Shown here: positions 13,614 to 18,916 of the stretch, one piece after another | Position numbering within the stretch: position 1 is the first letter of the stretch | Layout of the letters: each line of letters begins with the position of its first letter | Program-made: the position numbers and the translations under genes | Virus record (IMG/VR): IMGVR_UViG_3300042731_002827 | Coordinates: 1 to 21,098 of that record | Reading direction: 5' to 3' (one strand) | Length of the DNA: 21,098 nt | Origin: a virus | The notes under the pieces: model-generated | Database searches by the model: none | What the model was told of the DNA's origin: nothing | The model's input: the letters and a program-made list of their open reading frames with translations, nothing else

Positions 13614-14080
13614 TGGCAATCCTCAAGCGAGTAAATCCCCGCAATGTATTGATGGACTAGAGTTAGATCAGTCACCGTTACGTTCCCATCTCCATTGGTG
13701 TCTGCTGCTTCCAACTCGTAGCCTGTTAAGAGATTGATACCTACTATATGCTGCGCGATCAAAACTGCGTCAGTCACAGTCCTTTGATTATCTGCGTTTG
13801 CATCACCCCGGCAGATGAACCGATAGGGCACTTCGTTTGAGAACCCCGACTCAAGATCCGCGGTGTTGACTGCGGTGCAGACGTAGTAATATTGATCACC
13901 GGGCACAATCGTCTGATCATCGTAAGTAGTCGGTGCGATCAAGTCTTGATTCAACCGAACGTATCCAGACCCACTCTGGTGAGAGCGGTACATATTGTAT
14001 CCGGCAACATCATCCTCTGGTGGGTTGGGGTCCCACTCTAACGTGACCCCTAACTGCAAGAGAATAAGTAGAGCTAACAC
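13610..14080 (-). CDS. Fn3-dockerin protein with hydrophobic N-terminus
   Basis: A 156-residue protein starting at GTG 14080, eight bases after AAGGAG. Residues 1-12 are hydrophobic (MLALLILLQLGV), perhaps a minimal signal peptide or anchor, although no basic n-region is present. Residues about 11-86 are an Fn3 domain (VTLEWDPNPPEDDVAGYNMY, YYYVCTAVNTADLESGFSNEV). Residues 91-153 are a type I dockerin: two EF-hand-like loops, D93-x-N95-x-D97...D104 and D127-x-N129-x-D131...D138, each followed by a helix (AVLIAQHIVG; LTLVHQYIAG). C90 and C155 flank it and could form a disulphide. Dockerins fold with calcium and bind cohesins; the next gene encodes a cohesin-like protein. The dockerin call is strong. 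Confidence 0.85.
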   Translation of the reverse strand: MLALLILLQLGVTLEWDPNPPEDDVAGYNMYRSHQSGSGYVRLNQDLIAPTTYDDQTIVPGDQYYYVCTAVNTADLESGFSNEVPYRFICRGDANADNQRTVTDAVLIAQHIVGINLLTGYELEAADTNGDGNVTVTDLTLVHQYIAGIYSLEDCQ

Positions 14081-14092
14081 TCTTTCTACTCC

Positions 14093-14443
14093 TTAACCCA
14101 GGTTCATTACTCCCAGAAGCATGAACGCCGATACGACACACCCGATAATCCAACTCAAGATATCACTGAGTCCTTTCTTCAGGGTCTGCCCTTGGGACAT
14201 ATTGTAAATCTCCCAGATACCTACGACTACCAGAACAATCAATCCCGCAACGACATGGCGCATAATCCCCTGCTGCCCAAGAGCAACGCTGAAGAATAGT
14301 GCCCAGGTATAAACGAACGTTGACGAAGTCAGATGCAGGAGTGCCCGTTCGGTATTATGAACATCTTCTTGGTTCTTTACGAACCAAAGTTTCCTGATCA
14401 ATTTCACCAGTAAAGTTTCGACTTGACGGTTGGTCATTTTCAT
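14093..14443 (-). CDS. Membrane protein with three predicted transmembrane segments
   Basis: A 116-residue protein. AGGGAG lies directly before the ATG at 14443 and six bases before the in-frame ATG at 14437, so the latter may be the true start. After a basic N-terminal helix (VKLIRKLWFVKNQ) come hydrophobic segments at about 40-57 (SSTFVYTWALFFSVALG), 62-80 (HVVAGLIVLVVVGIWEIY) and 92-114 (LSDILSWIIGCVVSAFMLLG). No family is recognised; a holin or a superinfection-exclusion type membrane protein are both possible. Its stop lies directly before the dockerin gene's ribosome binding site, so the two are co-translated. Confidence 0.7.
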   Translation of the reverse strand: MKMTNRQVETLLVKLIRKLWFVKNQEDVHNTERALLHLTSSTFVYTWALFFSVALGQQGIMRHVVAGLIVLVVVGIWEIYNMSQGQTLKKGLSDILSWIIGCVVSAFMLLGVMNLG

Positions 14444-14452
14444 CTCCCTCTC

Positions 14453-14980
14453 TTACTCTTCGAATCCGAAATCATCAGCATCAAAGATCACCCCATACAC
14501 CCGTTGCTTCCGCGCCGTCCAAATACGGGTATAGTTAGGATTCTCCCCTTTCTCAGATACAGGAGGCAATGCCATATCCTCTAGTAGATCAGCCCGCCAC
14601 CCCATGTTATGAACTCTCTTGACTCCCCGCTGTCGGGCGTGGTTACCACCATGCCCCTCACAATAGCCATTAGCAAGAGCAGGGGCTTTACAAAAGGTCC
14701 TCTTGAATGATCTCTTACCGATCTGCTTCCGCCAGATCTCTTTCTTACAGGTGATCGATCCCCGGTACTCTCCTTTATGCAATCGATCCGCGAAGTCCTG
14801 AAGCTCAGGATAAGGCGGGTAACTGAGTACTCCCTCCTTGAGTCCCCTCCGATACTGCTTCATTATTTGCTGAATCGATACGAGATGGAGTCGGTAGATT
14901 CCCTGAGTCTTGACGTTATGTAACAGATTCCGTACTACATCAAGATCAGTCTTCTGTGCAGTCACCCTCCGTCTTCTCAT
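14453..14980 (-). CDS. Cys/HGG-motif protein, possible DNA-binding
   Basis: A 175-residue basic protein with ATG at 14980 (AGGA close upstream). Residues 97-112 (CKAPALANGYCEGHGG), preceded by C78, repeat the Cys...C-x2-H-G-G signature seen in the putative small terminase (C58, H61 there), followed by HARQRGVKRVHNMG. The N-terminal half is helical and basic (VRNLLHNVKTQGIYRL, IQQIMKQYRRGL), suited to nucleic-acid binding. It could be a paralogue or an alternative to the small terminase, or a homing or regulatory protein. No nuclease motif is visible. Coding is secure; function is unknown. Confidence 0.68.
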   Translation of the reverse strand: MRRRRVTAQKTDLDVVRNLLHNVKTQGIYRLHLVSIQQIMKQYRRGLKEGVLSYPPYPELQDFADRLHKGEYRGSITCKKEIWRKQIGKRSFKRTFCKAPALANGYCEGHGGNHARQRGVKRVHNMGWRADLLEDMALPPVSEKGENPNYTRIWTARKQRVYGVIFDADDFGFEE

Positions 14981-15001
14981 ATTCCTAAAATGGCCGGGAG
15001 G

Positions 15002-15235
15002 TCATCGCCTTGGTCTTAACCATCGAAGAACACAACATATCAACGACTCCGGAGGACTACTGATCCCGATCCCCTTCTCATGTGTCGGCAATCCATACAT
15101 GAGTAAGGAGGGGGAGGGTGTGTACACATTGGGGTGCATCACTCCTCTCTTCTGGGGACCGCTATCAGACCCTCGCATTGCCAGAGCTCGCTCCCGACCA
15201 TACCCTATTATTTCACATTCTCGACACGAGGCCAC
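15002..15235 (-). CDS. Possible small Cys-containing protein
   Basis: A 77-residue frame from GTG 15235, overlapping the previous gene's 3' end by 28 bases and filling the gap of 227 bases before the Cys/HGG gene. It begins ASCRECEIIGYG, a CxxC knuckle, and ends with CC and a basic tail (LRWLRPRR). The middle is rich in Pro, Ser and Gly. The ribosome binding site is weak (GAG six bases upstream). The packing argument and CxxC start favour a gene, but composition is unusual. A 10-base palindrome (TGTGTACACA) lies at 15119-15128 inside it, so the stretch could instead hold regulatory sequence. Confidence 0.4.
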   Translation of the reverse strand: MASCRECEIIGYGRERALAMRGSDSGPQKRGVMHPNVYTPSPSLLMYGLPTHEKGIGISSPPESLICCVLRWLRPRR

Positions 15236-15489
15236 TTCTCGAGCTGCACTTCAGTGATCTTTACTACACCTGACCACTCTTCTTCCTCAGGAATCCGAGC
15301 GGGACAATGTTGAGTATCGATTGCCTCCTGGCGTGCTCGAGTGATATGTAGACTCTCACTATAATCGTTCTTAGACTCTCTCAAGAAAGTGCACCATCGA
15401 CTCCCATCCATTTTCTTGTTATCTCGTAAGAGTCTCTGATGTCGCCGTAATCGCCAACGTCGGTAAAACCCGGCTATAAAATTCCACAT
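15208..15489 (-). CDS. Small basic protein, 93 residues
   Basis: The ATG at 15489 has AAGGAG five bases upstream, the best ribosome binding site in the area; the longer frame to 15591 would run through a 12-bp hairpin and is rejected. The N-terminal part is aromatic and Arg-rich (MWNFIAGFYRRWRLRRHQRL), the middle polar, and the C-terminus acidic then basic (PEEEEWSGVVKITEVQLEKW). It is the first gene after the large structured gap 15490-15779. No family is recognised. Confidence 0.65.
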   Translation of the reverse strand: MWNFIAGFYRRWRLRRHQRLLRDNKKMDGSRWCTFLRESKNDYSESLHITRARQEAIDTQHCPARIPEEEEWSGVVKITEVQLEKWPRVENVK

Positions 15490-15509
15490 ATAAACTCCTT
15501 GGTCTACGG

Positions 15510-15720
15510 CGGGGGAGGGAGGAGGAATCAGATGATAAAAACTCCCTCCCCCGTCCAACGAAAGGAGAGGTGGGGACGACCAGTTCTCCAAGAACCCAAA
15601 AACTCAGAGGACCAACTGTCGTCCCAACCGAAGGGGTTATGAGCCCCATACGAGGCGGGTAGATCGATACCCTAGGACCACATCGATCTGTCAGGGGTGA
15701 CCGCCACGATCACCACTGAC
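15510..15720 (-). promoter_or_regulatory. Structured untranslated leader: five stem-loops
   Basis: The gap 15490-15779 has no convincing gene. Read on the minus strand it holds, in order: an 11-base arm pair 15710-15720/15690-15700 (10 of 11 paired); a perfect 8-bp stem 15682-15689/15661-15668; a 4-bp GGGG/CCCC hairpin 15644-15647/15633-15636; a 12-bp stem with one bulge 15618-15625/15573-15580 extended by 15614-15617/15582-15585; and a perfect 12-bp GC-rich stem 15542-15553/15510-15521, ending about nine bases before the ribosome binding site of the 15489 gene. This could be a long regulatory 5' leader or a separate RNA. Confidence 0.5.
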
Positions 15721-15740
15721 TACCTCAACCTCGTAGTGAG

Positions 15741-15746
15741 ATTATA
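15741..15746 (-). promoter_or_regulatory. Candidate -10 promoter box (TATAAT)
   Basis: A perfect TATAAT reads leftward from 15746 to 15741, just after the HTH gene and upstream of the stem-loop array. A start site near 15734 would give a leader of about 245 bases before the ATG at 15489. No good -35 box stands 16-18 bases upstream, so the promoter would need an activator or a phage factor, or the match is chance. Confidence 0.35.
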
Positions 15747-15779
15747 CAAGATTACCGGCCCCACGTGGTTTAAGATCGA

Positions 15780-16214
15780 TCACCGGCCTTCTATTTTCCA
15801 ACCTCGGGATCGGCACATCCGCCGAGCTGCCGACCGGAGCATATATGCAAACTGCTCCTTGGTATCATGGTTACACTTCCCAGTCAAGCAAGAGTGGCAA
15901 CCTGGAAAGAGTTCCTCGGGACAGTAAGTATCTAACACAGCCACGATAGTTACAATCAATCCAAAGAGTCCGTCCCTGGTTGTCCTGGGACTCGCTTGTC
16001 GTTCTTGATTATCAACGACGAAATCATCAAGTCGGAGACCCAGAGGTTTCATTAACCGCACTACCGTATTAAAAGTGGGGTTCCTATACTGCTCGGCTTC
16101 AAGGCGTACAATGGTCACACGCCCCACTCCGGAAATATCAGAGAGTTGTGACTGGGTCCCTCCCGCTTCTCTGTACAACTTGATGCACTTTGAGAGAACC
16201 GGTACGACGTTCAT
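15780..16214 (-). CDS. XRE-family HTH regulator with C-terminal Cys cluster
   Basis: A 144-residue protein. Residues about 5-68 form a Cro/C1-type helix-turn-helix domain: TQSQLSDISGVGRVTIVRLE (20-39), then NPTFNTVVRLMKPLGLRLDDF, the usual five-helix pattern. The C-terminal half carries C98, C106, H107, C109, C114 and H116 (CHSCLTGKCNH), which could bind zinc or sense redox state. Repressors of this type normally control lysogeny or middle genes. Here the gene sits inside the virion operon, its ATG overlapping the previous stop as TAATG, and just upstream of a TATAAT box and a palindromic region (including 15661-15689) that could be its operators. The HTH call is firm; targets are inferred. 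Confidence 0.75.
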   Translation of the reverse strand: MNVVPVLSKCIKLYREAGGTQSQLSDISGVGRVTIVRLEAEQYRNPTFNTVVRLMKPLGLRLDDFVVDNQERQASPRTTRDGLFGLIVTIVAVLDTYCPEELFPGCHSCLTGKCNHDTKEQFAYMLRSAARRMCRSRGWKIEGR

Positions 16215-16654
16215 TACCCGGTACCAACATAGATCCCACCGCCGATAGAATCAGCATACGACTGGGTCACAACTAACTGCCCTTCAGGTACCTTTCGCTG
16301 ATAGAGTTGGTCTGTCAACCATGTGGGTTGCCAGTGAGCAGCGACCTGGCGTAAGAATGGGTTGACTGCCCACCCGGGCCAGTCGCCATTCTCCAACTCC
16401 TCGATCAGGTTTCGGACTGTCCATCCTGGACTCTCCACCAGGCAACTTCGCATCGGTGGTTTACGAGATTGTTTCCAAGGCTGAGACGGATGACTCACAT
16501 ACTCAACATTCTCGATGAGTTTCGCCGCTTCGAGTTCAGCGAAGAACTCCTGCGGCACAGCGAAACGAGCACCCGCATAGAAGATCCCACTGCCCCCGAA
16601 CTTCTTTTCCTCAGGGTACCAAGTTGCGTTTAGCCCCACGTTCTTTCGTCCCAT
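16214..16654 (-). CDS. Hypothetical virion-region protein, 146 residues
   Basis: Starts at ATG 16654 with AGGGAG seven bases upstream; the stop overlaps the HTH gene start by one base. It is rich in Trp, Pro and Gly, with beta-like stretches (GIFYAGARFAVPQEF, EGQLVVTQSY) and no membrane segments. The C-terminus is Gly-rich (SIGGGIYVGTG). It follows the Ig/BppU-like gene and is probably part of the same virion-surface unit. I do not recognise the family. Confidence 0.7.
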   Translation of the reverse strand: MGRKNVGLNATWYPEEKKFGGSGIFYAGARFAVPQEFFAELEAAKLIENVEYVSHPSQPWKQSRKPPMRSCLVESPGWTVRNLIEELENGDWPGWAVNPFLRQVAAHWQPTWLTDQLYQRKVPEGQLVVTQSYADSIGGGIYVGTG

Positions 16655-16671
16655 TTGCTTACTCCCTTTCT

Positions 16672-17010
16672 TTATTTGGTGATGTCCATCGTGATGACAA
16701 ATTCGTCTTTCAAGATGGTTCTTATATCTCCGGTATCGGTGGTCATCTGCACATCATAAAAGTAGGTCGCGGGCTCTTGATCAGAGTGGGTACTCGTAAC
16801 CGGAAATCCAACTTTCCCAGTAGTCGGGTCTCCGTCCAAAACCCCAGCCACTTGAAAGAGCTGATTGCCCGCGTCGTCGGGGTCCGATGACGGGTCAACT
16901 GATAGTAAGAAATTGTAACCCGTAATGTCAATCGGGTCGCCGGACGACCGGTACTTTATCGTCAGGAGAATCGTGTACTGGTCACCCCTGTAAAACACTA
17001 TCTTTGGCAT
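16672..17010 (-). CDS. Ig-like/BppU-type virion protein
   Basis: A 112-residue beta protein with ATG at 17010. The pattern YRGDQYTILLTIKYRSSGDP, DITGYNFLLSV, GKVGFPVTSTHS, ATYFYDVQMTTDTGDIRTIL and a final DEFVITMDIT matches the N-terminal fold of baseplate upper proteins (BppU) and many tail-associated proteins: a seven-stranded domain, often an adaptor joining fibres to the tail. It would act in the virion. No catalytic residues are seen. Upstream are the acidic small protein and the beta-helix protein, supporting a receptor-binding apparatus. Confidence 0.72.
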   Translation of the reverse strand: MPKIVFYRGDQYTILLTIKYRSSGDPIDITGYNFLLSVDPSSDPDDAGNQLFQVAGVLDGDPTTGKVGFPVTSTHSDQEPATYFYDVQMTTDTGDIRTILKDEFVITMDITK

Positions 17011-17011
17011 G

Positions 17012-17287
17012 TTACACTTCTCCCGTTATATCATCGTCGTCGATAACGGCATCTAACTCTTCATCAATCTCTACTTCGATCATCTCAGGTTCAAGAGTCA
17101 CGAAGACCTCAATGTCCTCCAGAGACCCCACTAAAACTTCGATTTCGTTTTGCTCAACCATGACTTCTACCCCGTCCCCAAACACTTCTCCAATACCACC
17201 AGAGTGTGTCAGGTGATCCCACGCATCGTTGTCAGGGGAGGGATTCAAACGTGACGAAGCAACTAACCACTCCCAAGCATCAGGCAT
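17012..17287 (-). CDS. Small acidic protein
   Basis: The ATG at 17287 has GGAGGT nine bases upstream and lies inside the last codons of the beta-helix gene; a longer frame to 17329 is less likely. The 91-residue product begins with DAWEWLVASS and PDNDAWDHLTHSGGIG, a repeat of a DAW-L motif, then a very acidic beta-like run (EIEVLVGSLEDIEVFV, MIEVEIDEELDAVIDDDD). Proteins of this composition sit between tail genes in several phages, but I cannot name a function. It might be a chaperone-like partner of the adjoining fibre proteins. Confidence 0.65.
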   Translation of the reverse strand: MPDAWEWLVASSRLNPSPDNDAWDHLTHSGGIGEVFGDGVEVMVEQNEIEVLVGSLEDIEVFVTLEPEMIEVEIDEELDAVIDDDDITGEV

Positions 17288-18380
17288 CGCGGTTATACCT
17301 CCAGAGAGTATCAGGACTGAGCAACCCATCGCTTATAACATTGGCACTCCCTGTACTATTATCCGTCAGAGTTCCCACTCCCCTTACCACTATGTCCCCG
17401 TTCGTTACCGTGTCCTCCAGAATTACCTGGCCGCTGTTCAGGTCGATGCTCACCGGATCGACCCCGCTTTTGTTTTTCAATGTTATGCCGCCGTTGTAGT
17501 TTCTCAACGCCAGCGATTGGCCGCTTCCCCCTAAGTCGATTATGGGGGTGGTCAACCCCGGAACGCCGCTCCAACAGTCTAAAAAGTGGGCCTCGTCTGA
17601 ACCGCCTAACGTTATTGTCCCCGGTGCTAGAACGCATTGTTCAATGAATCCCTTCACATAGATTAAGTCCTCGATCTGACACCACTGCAAGCGACTGTTT
17701 CCGTCCAAGGTCCCCATCACATTTGCGTGTTGGTAAGAGCAGTTTTCCACGCTAGCCAATGGATCCAAATCGATGGTTGTCCTGTCCATCCCTTCGCCCA
17801 CAAAAGTGTACCCTAACATATTCGGGACGGATGCTGTAATATCAAGATCACCCTTGATGTAGAACAACGGAAAGCCTCTCACCTCTGCGATCAAGAAAGC
17901 ATCGTCCAAGTTATTGACCGGACGTTGAGGGGTCCCTACCGGGTAGACCGTACCGGAATAACTCGTCGTCACATCAACCGTGACTCCACCATTGAAACTC
18001 GCGTACTCGATCGCAAGGTTATTGATAAGACCCGCAGCGTTATTAACGATCAGCGAAACGGAGTTAGCTACCTTCACGTCGGACAGATTATGATTGGCTC
18101 CCGTGCAGTTCACGGTATAGGTTCCGTTCTCGAACTCGACCGTATACCCGTTTATGATTTCGACAATCCTTGCGTACGTCAAACCCGCTAGAGTGACCTC
18201 TGTGAAGTGCCGGTGGGTGTCGGGGAAAGGCATCCCTTCGGCATCGTCCTCCAAATCCTTAAGCTCGAGTCGAAACCAGTCGACATCAAGTTCTCTGACT
18301 TCAGGCGATGCTTGTAGTAAAGGTAAGTCAGCCTTCGGCACATTGATGACTTTAGTCCCCCAAGCTATCGATATCGCCAC
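17280..18380 (-). CDS. Beta-helix tail fibre or spike-like protein
   Basis: A 366-residue protein starting at GTG 18380. The first about 120 residues (IAWGTKVINVPKADLPLLQ, ELDVDWFRLELKDLEDDAEG, TEVTLAGLTYARIVEIINGY, VNCTGANHNLSDV) form a conserved N-terminal module that I know from structural proteins of several phages. YPVGTPQRPVNNLDDAF (146-162) is the xYPxGTxxxPV signal that often precedes a beta-helix. From 170 on, short repeating strands (for example FYIKGDLDI, CVLAPGTITLGG, LALRNYNGGITLKN, GQVILEDTVTNGDIVVRG) support a right-handed beta-helix. It probably assembles as a trimer in the virion, recognising the host surface. No enzymatic site is identified. Confidence 0.75.
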   Translation of the reverse strand: MAISIAWGTKVINVPKADLPLLQASPEVRELDVDWFRLELKDLEDDAEGMPFPDTHRHFTEVTLAGLTYARIVEIINGYTVEFENGTYTVNCTGANHNLSDVKVANSVSLIVNNAAGLINNLAIEYASFNGGVTVDVTTSYSGTVYPVGTPQRPVNNLDDAFLIAEVRGFPLFYIKGDLDITASVPNMLGYTFVGEGMDRTTIDLDPLASVENCSYQHANVMGTLDGNSRLQWCQIEDLIYVKGFIEQCVLAPGTITLGGSDEAHFLDCWSGVPGLTTPIIDLGGSGQSLALRNYNGGITLKNKSGVDPVSIDLNSGQVILEDTVTNGDIVVRGVGTLTDNSTGSANVISDGLLSPDTLWRYNRDA

Positions 18381-18690
18381 TGTAACCCGTCTCCTTCAAA
18401 GCGTTTCGAAGTGCGGTTATCTTACGAACGTACATCTGCTCCTTTTCATTAAAACCACTCAACGCATTAATGTTTATCAGCTTTCGGGTCTCGACGTTGC
18501 TCTGAGCGTTTTTGTTCCTGGCCTCAGCTAACTCCAACGCGAGTTGAGTCTTCGCGTGCTCCTGTTCCAAAATCTCATGTGCTCTCCTAAGAGACTTATA
18601 CCTTCGTCGCCAATCTCTGCATACCTGGTGCTTTTCCCGTAGAGACTCATACCGTACACGCCACTTTTCGTCTCCGTTTTTATCGCTCAT
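18352..18690 (-). CDS. Coiled-coil protein
   Basis: A 112-residue protein whose ATG at 18690 overlaps the previous stop (ATGA); its 3' end overlaps the fibre gene start by 29 bases. Residues about 8-65 are a long charged helix with heptads (WRVRYESLREKHQ, AHEILEQEHAKTQLALELAE). A second helix lies at about 80-100. It may be a trimerisation or connector component of the tail apparatus. No family is recognised. Confidence 0.68.
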   Translation of the reverse strand: MSDKNGDEKWRVRYESLREKHQVCRDWRRRYKSLRRAHEILEQEHAKTQLALELAEARNKNAQSNVETRKLININALSGFNEKEQMYVRKITALRNALKETGYSGDIDSLGD

Positions 18691-18902
18691 GTCTTCTTTG
18701 TTTTCTTGGTAGTCTTCTTAGTTGCACCTAAGCACTTGGGGCATATCGCCGACGACCCTTTAGGATCTACTTCCCATCCCAAGTAAGTAAGTCGTTTGAG
18801 TGCCAGAGGAGGGGTTTGGTCAGAAACGCGTGCTCCCCCTAAACACCCTTTACCTTTCTTATCGCAGTCAACCTTGAGTAGAACTCTTTGCGTGATAGCC
18901 AT
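18687..18902 (-). CDS. Small zinc-site protein with Lys/Thr tail
   Basis: A 71-residue protein with ATG at 18902, nine bases after AAGGAGG. C13, C20, C54 and C57 (VDCDKKGKGC; AICPKC) could form one treble or ribbon zinc site. The end is a KT-rich tail (KKTTKKTKKT). It is coupled to the coiled-coil gene by ATGA. It could bind nucleic acid or stabilise a virion subassembly; no family is recognised. Confidence 0.68.
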   Translation of the reverse strand: MAITQRVLLKVDCDKKGKGCLGGARVSDQTPPLALKRLTYLGWEVDPKGSSAICPKCLGATKKTTKKTKKT

Positions 18903-18916
18903 TAAGTAAAACCTCC

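Noticed and set aside
13600-13625. Programmed frameshift fusing the dockerin and cohesin-like frames into one protein
   Set aside because: No slippery heptamer is visible, dockerins are normally C-terminal, and the GTGA overlap with a ribosome binding site explains the junction by simple coupling.
15119-15128. Perfect 10-base palindrome TGTGTACACA
   Set aside because: A single site inside a possible coding frame, with no partner sites seen, so an operator cannot be supported.
15490-15591. Longer frame for the 93-residue protein, starting at 15591
   Set aside because: The extension is the GC-rich hairpin read in frame (Pro/Ser/Gly-rich), and the ATG at 15489 has the strong ribosome binding site.
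17206-17534. Long plus-strand open frames over the fibre gene
   Set aside because: They lie opposite strongly recognisable minus-strand genes and lack start signals. No plus-strand gene in the window is convincing.
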